Source of the DNA: Dehalococcoidia bacterium
GTDB lineage: Bacteria; Chloroflexota; Dehalococcoidia; DSTF01; JACRBR01
NCBI GenBank assembly: GCA_021462855.1
Contig: JAJTXQ010000049.1
Span: 88,743 to 152,742, forward strand
Direction of reading: 5' to 3'
Length of the DNA stretch: 64,000 nucleotides
Made by a program: the position numbers and the translations under genes. Positions 55,490-63,045 of the stretch are shown piece after piece; positions within the stretch are counted from its first letter, which is position 1; each line of letters begins with the position of its first letter. The notes beneath the pieces were generated by a model. The model saw nothing but the letters and a program-made list of their open reading frames with translations, was not told the origin of the DNA and did not search any database.

Positions 55490-56386
55490 ATGCCGATGGG
55501 CGCGGCGGCAGCACTCGCATCCTCGGCGCTGTGGGCGTTGACCAGCGTCCTGCTGACATCGCAAGCGGGCCGGTTCAAGCCGGTCGTGATGTCGGCGATC
55601 CGCAGCTCGACGGCGAGCCTGTTCCTGCTCGGCCTGCTCGTGACCGTCGCCGGCATCGCGCAGCTGCGGGAGATGACGATCATTACCGGGCTGTCGATGG
55701 CGGGCAGCGGCATCCTCGGGCAGGCGCTGGGCGACACGCTGTACATCAACGCGCTGGCGCTGCTCGGCGTGACGCGCTCGTTTCCGATCACGAACAGCGC
55801 GTACCCGTTCCTGACGTTCCTGTTCGCGATCCTGGTGCTCGGCGAGGACGTGACGTGGACGCTGCCAATCGGCGGCGCGCTGATCGTCGCGGGGATCACG
55901 TGGATCGTCGTCGAGCAGCGGCGCGAGGCCGCGAGCGCCGGCGGCGGCGTCGAGCTCGCGCGCGGCGTGACGTTCGCGCTGGCGGCGGCGCTGGCGTGGT
56001 CGCTCGCGACGGTGCTGCTGCGGGGCCAGCAGAACAACCTCGACGCGATTGGCGCGGCCAGCCTGCGCATCCCGGCGGCGTCGCTGGCCGTGCTCGTGAC
56101 GATCGGGCTGACGCGCGGAAGCGGCCGCGAGCGCCCGCCTCGGCCGTGGACGGGGCGCGGCGTGGCCGTCGTGGCGGCGGCGGGGTTGCTGGGGACCGGC
56201 GTGGGCAGCGTGCTGTTCATCTACGCGGTGGAGCACCTCGGCGCGGCGCGGACGGCGTTTCTGACAACGTCGGCGCCGGTGTTCGCGTTGCCGATGGGCA
56301 TGGTCTTCCTGTCGGAGCGGCTGACGCGGCGCATCCTTGCCGGCACGGCGCTGACGGTTGCCGGGATCTGGCTCGTGCTGCTGTAG
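55490..56386 (+). CDS. EamA/DMT-family transporter
   Basis: Ten hydrophobic segments, two EamA halves. Confidence 0.85.
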   Translation: MPMGAAAALASSALWALTSVLLTSQAGRFKPVVMSAIRSSTASLFLLGLLVTVAGIAQLREMTIITGLSMAGSGILGQALGDTLYINALALLGVTRSFPITNSAYPFLTFLFAILVLGEDVTWTLPIGGALIVAGITWIVVEQRREAASAGGGVELARGVTFALAAALAWSLATVLLRGQQNNLDAIGAASLRIPAASLAVLVTIGLTRGSGRERPPRPWTGRGVAVVAAAGLLGTGVGSVLFIYAVEHLGAARTAFLTTSAPVFALPMGMVFLSERLTRRILAGTALTVAGIWLVLL

Positions 56387-56408
56387 CGGCGCGGGCTTGC
56401 CCGAGCGC

Positions 56409-57467
56409 ATGCGCGCCGACGACAATCCCTCCATGGCCGGACCGCGCGTCATCCGCCGCAAGCAGACGCCGGACATGCGCGCGCGTGTGTTTGTGGGCCT
56501 CGCGGTGCTCGCCGCGCTCATCGCCACGGGCACGCTCGGCTACATGGGCATCGAGCAGTGGTCGTTTCTCGACGCGCTGTTCATGACGATCACGACGGTG
56601 ACGACGGTGGGCTACCGCGAGGTGCGTCCGCTCGACACCGAGGGCCGGGTGTTCACGATGTTTCTGGTAGTCTTCGGCGTGGGCACGGCGTTCTACCTGC
56701 TCACGACGTTCGTCGCGCTGGTGATCGAAGGCGACCTCGGCGCGGCGTTTGGGATCACGCGCATGAAGAACCGGATCGAACATCTCCACGGTCACTCTAT
56801 CCTCTGCGGGTACGGGCGCGTGGGCGAGGAGATCGCGCGCGAGTTCGCGGATCGTGGTATCGAGTTCGTCGTGATCGAGAACAACGCGGATGCGGTGGAG
56901 CGCGCGGTCGAGGCGGGGCACATGCTGATCGACGGCGACGCCGCGTCAGACGAGGTGCTGATGTCGGCCGGAGTGATGCGCGCGCGGACGTTGCTTGCGG
57001 CTTCCGACTCGGATTCGGGGAACACGTACATCACGCTGACGGCGAAGGCGCTGAACCCGCGCATCTTCGTCGTGGCGCGCGCCGGCAAGCGGGAGAGCGA
57101 GGCGCGCGTGCTGCGCGCGGGCGCGGACCGCGTGATCTCGCCGTACGCGCTGAGCGGCCGGCGCATGGCGCTGTCGGCGATCCAGCCGAACATCGTCGAC
57201 TTCATCGACACGCTGGCCGTCGGGCGTGATTCCGAGCAGATCCTCGCGGAGATCGAGGTGAGCGAGGATTCGGGTCTGCTCGGGCTGTACATCCGCCACG
57301 TGCTGGAAGGCTCCCGCATGACGATCCTCGGGCTGCAGCGGGCGAGCGGCGACCTGATCGTCGGTCCGCGCGAAGACGTGCGGCTGGAGCAGGGCGACCG
57401 GCTCATGGTCGTAGGTCCCGAGATGGAGTTGTCGCGCGCATGGACAGTGAACAAGGCGGCGCTGTGA
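56409..57467 (+). CDS. two-TM potassium channel with RCK domains
   Basis: Selectivity filter TTVTTVGYREV; HSILCGYGRVGEEIAREFADRGIEFVVIENN RCK. Confidence 0.9.
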   Translation: MRADDNPSMAGPRVIRRKQTPDMRARVFVGLAVLAALIATGTLGYMGIEQWSFLDALFMTITTVTTVGYREVRPLDTEGRVFTMFLVVFGVGTAFYLLTTFVALVIEGDLGAAFGITRMKNRIEHLHGHSILCGYGRVGEEIAREFADRGIEFVVIENNADAVERAVEAGHMLIDGDAASDEVLMSAGVMRARTLLAASDSDSGNTYITLTAKALNPRIFVVARAGKRESEARVLRAGADRVISPYALSGRRMALSAIQPNIVDFIDTLAVGRDSEQILAEIEVSEDSGLLGLYIRHVLEGSRMTILGLQRASGDLIVGPREDVRLEQGDRLMVVGPEMELSRAWTVNKAAL

Positions 57468-58432
57468 CGCTGCGCACGCCGTTGTGCGACCTGCTCGGCA
57501 TCGAGCACCCGATCGGGAGCGCGGGGATGGCGGGCGGCACGGCGGCGGCGCCGCTCGCGGCGGCCGTGTCGAACGCCGGCGGCCTCGGGGGGCTCGGCAG
57601 CGTGACGCGGCAGGGGCCCGACTGGCTGCGCGAGCAGATCCGCGCGACGCGAGCGATCACGGACAAGCCGTTCTCGGTGAACCAGTGGTGTTTCCTGCTC
57701 GACCGCGCGCCGATGTTCCTCGACCCGTGCATCGAAGAGCGCGTGCCGTCGGTCACGCTGAGCTTTGGCGACCCGACGCCGTGGGTGGCGAAGCTGCACG
57801 ATGCGGGCATCCTCGCGTTGTGCCAGGTCCAGACGGTGGCCGGCGCGCGCATCGCGCTCGACGCCGGCGCGGATGCCATCATCGCGCAGGGCGGCGAAGC
57901 CGGCGGACACACCGGCAGCGTCGCGACGATGGCGCTCGTGCCGTCGATCGTCGATATCGCCGGCGATGTGCCGGTGGTCGCGGCGGGCGGCATCGCGGAC
58001 GGGCGCGGGCTGGTGGCGGCGCTCGCGCTTGGCGCGCAGGGGGGGATCATGGGCACGCGCTTTGTCGCGGCGACAGAGGCGACGGCGCCCGCGCACGGGC
58101 ACAAGGAAGCGATTGTTTCATCGAGCGCCGACGACACGGTGTGGACGGACGTGTTCGATATCGTCGACGGGCTGCGCTGGCCGGAGGGCATCTCGGGCCG
58201 GACGATCGCGACGCCGTTCGCGCGCGAGTGGCACGGCCGCGAGTCAGAGCTGCGGCAACAGCGCGACGCGATCCTCGGCGAGTCTACGGTTGCGGGTGAG
58301 GCGCCGGAGCGCGCGCACTCCGCGTACGCCGGCCAGGCGGCGGGCCTCGTGCACGACGTAAGGCCGGCGGGCGAGATCATCAAGGCGATCGTGGCCGAGG
58401 CGGAGTCGGTGCTGGCGCGGCTCGGGCGGTAG
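57440..58432 (+). CDS. nitronate monooxygenase / enoyl reductase-like FMN protein (NPD family)
   Basis: LCDLLGIEHPIGSAGMAGG, AIIAQGGEAGGHTGS, VVAAGGIADGRGLVAALALGAQGGIMGTRFVAA. Confidence 0.9.
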   Translation: MDSEQGGAVTLRTPLCDLLGIEHPIGSAGMAGGTAAAPLAAAVSNAGGLGGLGSVTRQGPDWLREQIRATRAITDKPFSVNQWCFLLDRAPMFLDPCIEERVPSVTLSFGDPTPWVAKLHDAGILALCQVQTVAGARIALDAGADAIIAQGGEAGGHTGSVATMALVPSIVDIAGDVPVVAAGGIADGRGLVAALALGAQGGIMGTRFVAATEATAPAHGHKEAIVSSSADDTVWTDVFDIVDGLRWPEGISGRTIATPFAREWHGRESELRQQRDAILGESTVAGEAPERAHSAYAGQAAGLVHDVRPAGEIIKAIVAEAESVLARLGR

Positions 58433-58474
58433 CGCGGGCGCGTCGGCGCAGGGTGGCGAGGCTGCGCCGCGCCG

Positions 58475-61400
58475 CTACTCCGTGAGGCGGCGGTAGAGGG
58501 TGGGCAGGCGCTGCGGCAGTTGCTCGATGTCGGCGACGACCTCGTAGCCCATGTCCTCGCACATCTGGCCGAGGTAGTCGTGGCCTTCCTTGTCGACGGT
58601 GAGCGCGAACGGCGTGATGCCCTTGCGTCGCGCCTCGATCAGCGCCTGCTTGGTGTCGTGGATGGCGTATTCCTTCTCGGTGCGGTCGCGGCCGTAGCCG
58701 TGATCCTGCGGCCGGCCATCGGAGACGAGCATGAGGATCTTGACCTTCGCGTCGTACGAATCGAGCTTGGCGACGGCGTGGCGGATGGCGGGGCCCATGC
58801 GGGTTGAGCGGATCGGCGCCATTTTGTCGATGCGCTTCTTGACCTTCTCCGAGAACTGCTCGGCGAGGTCCTTGATCACGTAGAACTCGACGTTGTCGCG
58901 GCCGTAGCCGCTGAAGCCGTAGATGCCGTAGCTGTCGCCGATCGTCTCGAGCGCTTTGATGAAGAGCACCGTGCTTTCCTTCTCGAGGTCGATGATGCGC
59001 TTGGGCGGCGTCATCGCCTGGGAGGCGCGGCGCTGGGCGAGCCACTGGAAGTACTTGCGGGGGTCGTCGTCGAACTCCTCGTCGTCGGCGTACTGCTTCT
59101 TGCGCTTCTCGATCTCCTCGTCGGTCGAGGCGCTCATGTCGAGCAGGAAGGCGACGGCGACGTCGCGCTCGACCTTGTTGCGGCGCCAGTACACCTTGTC
59201 GGTGTAGGAGTGCCCGGCCTTGCGCTCGATGGCGTAGTCGATGACGGCGTCGAGGTCGAACTCCTCGCCGTCGAGCAGCTTCTTGATCTTGCGGTACAGC
59301 TCGGGCTTGAGAAGCTCGAACTGCTTCCGCGTCTCGCTGACGAGCGCGGCATGGTCGCGCAACGTGTCGTCGAAGAAGTCCTCGGCGCCTTCTTCGAGCG
59401 GGCGCTCCTGGACGCGGCACCAGCCGGGCTTGTAGTCGGCGGCGCGGAAGTCCCACTCGTCGTAGTAGAACGACTTGGGCTCGACGGGCAGGGACTCCTC
59501 GTCGTCGCCCTCCTCTGAGCCGGCTTCGGGCGAGTCCTTGAGCTCCTGCTTCTGGTCGCCGATCGGCGTGCCGGCCTCCTTCTCGAGGTTCGAGAGGAAG
59601 AGCCCGAGCGTCGATGCGAGGTCGCCCTCGGCCATCGCGCCCACGGTGATCTCGACGCTCTTTTCGAGCATCTCCATCAGCTGCTCCTGCGTCAGCGGCG
59701 ACAGGGCTCCGTCCTGCGTGACCTCGCCGTCCTTCATGCGCAGGCGCATGAGGAGTTGCACGAGTTCCGGCTTGAAGTCGCCGCGGAAGTCGACCTGGTC
59801 GGGGCTCTCGTAGTCCATCTCGGCGCCCTGCGGCATGCCAGACTGGTCGTCGCCGTCGCCGGCGGGCTGCGACATCATCATCTGCATCATCTCTTCGGTG
59901 ATGCTTTCCCATTCGGAGGGGTTGATGTCATCGGCGGAGATGTTCGGCACGCCGGCGACGATGTCGTAGAGCTGGATCGTCGTTTCGGCGGCGTCCTCGA
60001 TCGTGGCGCCCTTGTCCTTGATGGCGAAGAGCGTGTCGAGCGCGTTGTGCAGGATCGACCGCAGCGGGCCGGGCCAGATCATCGTGTGCACGCCATCGAG
60101 GCTGGCGCGGATCAGGTTCTCGACGAGCGCCTGCTTGAGCGGCATCTCGTTCGGCAGGCGGCGCTTCTCGAGCTCGTTTTCCTGCGTGCGCGCCCACGCC
60201 TTGCGGATGCCGCCGTACTCGCGCCGGACGAGGGTGTCGATCCGCGTGTCCTCGGCGATGGCGAAGAGGTCGGCTGCGACGTGCCGGTCGTCGAACAGGT
60301 CGAAGAAGCGCTCCATGTCGGTGACGTAGCCGCGCTCCGGCTGTTGCTGCGCGCCCTGCTCGATGCGCTCGCGCTCGCGCTCGTGGCGCGCCGCGGGCAG
60401 AAGGCCGGGTTCGGCGTTCCAGCGGAAGAAGAAGCTGCCGAACTCCAGGTGCGCCGCCTGGTGCGTCGCGAACACCTTGTAGACGGAGAAGTTCTGGTCG
60501 CGCTCGACGAACTCCTCGACGAACTCCGGCAGGAAGACCGTCGTGCCCTCGGTACTCGGGCGCTCCTCGCTCACCCAGCCGATGCCCTTTTCGGCGAGGT
60601 ACGACACGGGGTGGATCGAGACGTTGGTGCCGGTGAGCGCCTTGCAGTACAACCGCAGCACTTCGCCGACGCGCGACAGCTCCACGCGCGATGACAGCTG
60701 CTGCAGTACGAGCTCGCCCTTGCCGGACTCGAGCCGGAAGAACGCCTCGCCGCCCTCCTGCGTGACCGCGAGGATGTTCTGCCCCGCCTTGTGCCACGAC
60801 GCCAGCTCGGTGATGCGGATGCGCTTCAGCACCTCGGGCGCGCTCTTGAGGAACTCCATCGCGGCGACGGGGGAGGCGGCCGCCAGCTCCTCGGCCATCG
60901 CGAGCAGGTCGTGGTGCGATGCCTGGGGGACGGCGCCGAGCGCCATCGCGCCCTCCGCGAACAACGGATAGGCGTGCCGGCCGCTGCGCCGCGCGACGTT
61001 GGCGCTGAGCTGCAGGAAGCGCCCGCGCGCGCCGGCGTCGATCGGGTTGAGCAGGTTCGGCGCCCGCTCGAAGCAGATGCGGACATCGGCCCACGAGGCC
61101 TCGCCGACGGCGGTGGCGAGCGTGAGGAACGGCGCACGGTCGGCGCGCGTGAGCGCGCTGAACACGGCGGGCGCGGCATCGAGGCAGGCGGAGGCAAGCT
61201 CGTACGAGCGCTCGGCGACGCTCTCGACGAGCGCGACGAGCCGCGCCAACTCGCCAAGCGTGAGCGACGGGAGCAGCCCCGGCCCGGCGGTGAAGTACGC
61301 CGACGCGAGCGAGATGGACTTCCAGTGCCCCTTGTACAGGCGCTGGCCGAGGGCGGCCCACTCGGTCAGCCCGTTCTCGTCGAGGTACTTGGCGCTCGCG

Positions 61401-61723
61401 GGGCTGGCGCGCAGGAATGCGCCGGCGACGACGGAGGAGTGTTCGGCAAGGCCGCGGCCGGCGTGCGCCCAGTGCCGGAACCCGGCCGACGTGACGGTGC
61501 GCATGACATCGCCCGAGACGCGGAAGTAGTCGATCGCCGCTTCCCATGAGCGCAGGGAGTGGCCGGCGAGTTCCACGCCCTCCTCGGCCCAGGCGCGGAA
61601 GTCGGCCTCGGGCAGGACGGGGCGCAGCTCGGCGCTGGCGCGCTGCCACTCGGCCGCGAGCGCGGGCGAATGCGCCTCGAGCTTGCGCTCGATGTCATCG
61701 AGGAACTGCTGGTCGATGGCCAC
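58475..61723 (-). CDS. large protein with N-terminal ~37-aa repeats and C-terminal vWA domain (NorD/CbbO-like)
   Basis: Starts GTG 61723 (MAIDQQFLDDIERKL...), C-terminal VAVAFLLDMSASTDEE...MAPIRSTRMGPAIRHAVAKL...ILMLVSDGRPQD (MIDAS DxSxS, T, D). Confidence 0.85.
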   Translation of the reverse strand: MAIDQQFLDDIERKLEAHSPALAAEWQRASAELRPVLPEADFRAWAEEGVELAGHSLRSWEAAIDYFRVSGDVMRTVTSAGFRHWAHAGRGLAEHSSVVAGAFLRASPASAKYLDENGLTEWAALGQRLYKGHWKSISLASAYFTAGPGLLPSLTLGELARLVALVESVAERSYELASACLDAAPAVFSALTRADRAPFLTLATAVGEASWADVRICFERAPNLLNPIDAGARGRFLQLSANVARRSGRHAYPLFAEGAMALGAVPQASHHDLLAMAEELAAASPVAAMEFLKSAPEVLKRIRITELASWHKAGQNILAVTQEGGEAFFRLESGKGELVLQQLSSRVELSRVGEVLRLYCKALTGTNVSIHPVSYLAEKGIGWVSEERPSTEGTTVFLPEFVEEFVERDQNFSVYKVFATHQAAHLEFGSFFFRWNAEPGLLPAARHERERERIEQGAQQQPERGYVTDMERFFDLFDDRHVAADLFAIAEDTRIDTLVRREYGGIRKAWARTQENELEKRRLPNEMPLKQALVENLIRASLDGVHTMIWPGPLRSILHNALDTLFAIKDKGATIEDAAETTIQLYDIVAGVPNISADDINPSEWESITEEMMQMMMSQPAGDGDDQSGMPQGAEMDYESPDQVDFRGDFKPELVQLLMRLRMKDGEVTQDGALSPLTQEQLMEMLEKSVEITVGAMAEGDLASTLGLFLSNLEKEAGTPIGDQKQELKDSPEAGSEEGDDEESLPVEPKSFYYDEWDFRAADYKPGWCRVQERPLEEGAEDFFDDTLRDHAALVSETRKQFELLKPELYRKIKKLLDGEEFDLDAVIDYAIERKAGHSYTDKVYWRRNKVERDVAVAFLLDMSASTDEEIEKRKKQYADDEEFDDDPRKYFQWLAQRRASQAMTPPKRIIDLEKESTVLFIKALETIGDSYGIYGFSGYGRDNVEFYVIKDLAEQFSEKVKKRIDKMAPIRSTRMGPAIRHAVAKLDSYDAKVKILMLVSDGRPQDHGYGRDRTEKEYAIHDTKQALIEARRKGITPFALTVDKEGHDYLGQMCEDMGYEVVADIEQLPQRLPTLYRRLTE

Positions 61724-61789
61724 GCCGAAGTATATCTGGCGGCAGCGTACGCGCCCGGCGCCGCCCGGGCGGTCTGTTACGATCACCGT

Positions 61790-62626
61790 ATGGGACAGGC
61801 GCCACGCGTGTACAAGACGCCGGCGATCGTGCTGCGCAGCCGGAAGATCGGCGACACCGACAAGGTGCTGACGCTGTACGCCGCGAACCTCGGCAAGATC
61901 GAGGCGGTGGCGAAGGGCGTGCGGAAGGCAAAGAGCCGCCTCGCCGGGCACGTCGAGCCGATGACGCATGCGACGTTCATGCTCGCGAAGGGCAAGTCGC
62001 TCGACGTGGTGACGCAGGTCGAGACGATCGAGCCGTTCGCGGCGCTGCGCGACGACCTCGACCGGCTGAGCCGGGCGGTGTACGTCTGCGAGCTCCTCGA
62101 CCGGTTCGTCGAGCCGCACGCGGACAACTTCGGGCTGTACCGGCTGCTGCTCGCCACGCTCCGCCGCATCGCCGAGCGGGAGGATGTCGACACGCCGGTG
62201 CGCTTTTTCGAAATGGCGCTGCTGGACGCGCTGGGCTACCGCCCCGAGCTGGAGGAGTGCGTCGCCTGCCGCACGAAGCTGGCGCCGGTGCTGAACTACT
62301 GGACCGCGGCCGGCGGCGGCGTCGTCTGCCCGGCGTGCCGCCGCGACGAGATGGCCGTCCGGCCGATCTCGGCGAACGCGGTGAAGCTGCTGCGGCTGCA
62401 CCTGCACGGGCGATTCTCCGACGTGTCGCGCGTGCGGGTGGACGCCGAGCTGGCGCTGGAGCTCGAGCGTGCGCTTGGCGAGTACGTGCGCTGGGTGCTC
62501 GAACGGGACGTGCGTTCGGCGGCCTTCATCGACGCGGTGCGGCGCCGCCGCGGTGTCGCGCATGGCATTGAGCCGCGCGATGTCGGATACACTGGCGCGG
62601 CGACAGCAGCGAACGCGGAGGACTGA
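61790..62626 (+). CDS. recO: DNA repair protein RecO
   Basis: YKTPAIVLRSRKIGDTDKVLTLYAANLGKIEAVAKGVRKAKSRLAGHVEP; C4 zinc motif CVAC...CPAC. Confidence 0.95.
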   Translation: MGQAPRVYKTPAIVLRSRKIGDTDKVLTLYAANLGKIEAVAKGVRKAKSRLAGHVEPMTHATFMLAKGKSLDVVTQVETIEPFAALRDDLDRLSRAVYVCELLDRFVEPHADNFGLYRLLLATLRRIAEREDVDTPVRFFEMALLDALGYRPELEECVACRTKLAPVLNYWTAAGGGVVCPACRRDEMAVRPISANAVKLLRLHLHGRFSDVSRVRVDAELALELERALGEYVRWVLERDVRSAAFIDAVRRRRGVAHGIEPRDVGYTGAATAANAED

Positions 62627-63045
62627 TGCCGGTCTACGAGTACTACTGCAAGCGATGCGACGGCGTGTTCGAGACGATCCGCCCGGTGCGCGAGGCATCG
62701 GAGCCGGCGCCGTGCCCGGTGTGCGCGCGCAAGGCGCAGCGCATCCCGCCGACGTCGTTCTCGGCGTTCACGATGCGCGAGGGCTATCCGCGGGCGATCC
62801 CCGACCGCGGCACCTATTACCACCTGGGCAAGGAAGTGAAGCGCCCGATCACCGGCGCGTTCAAGATGAATGAGCATCCGGAGCTCTACAAGCCGGCGCC
62901 GCCGCGCCAGAAGTCGAAGGGCGAGATCGAGGTCGAGCAGGACAAGGCGCGGGTCGAGCAGAAGGAGATCCGGCGCAAGCGGAAGGACGGAGAGCCCATC
63001 CACCGCTCCGGCGGAAAGCAACTCGGGCCGAAACTGACCGACTAA
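62626..63045 (+). CDS. FmdB-family zinc ribbon protein
   Basis: MPVYEYYCKRCDGVFETIRPV...APCPVCARKAQRIPPTSFSAF. Confidence 0.92.
   Translation: MPVYEYYCKRCDGVFETIRPVREASEPAPCPVCARKAQRIPPTSFSAFTMREGYPRAIPDRGTYYHLGKEVKRPITGAFKMNEHPELYKPAPPRQKSKGEIEVEQDKARVEQKEIRRKRKDGEPIHRSGGKQLGPKLTD

Noticed and set aside
61724-62698. N-terminal extension of the minus-strand vWA ORF (to 62698)
   Set aside because: The upstream part is antisense to recO and low-complexity Arg/His/Val; the real start is GTG 61723, 5 nt after TATACT.
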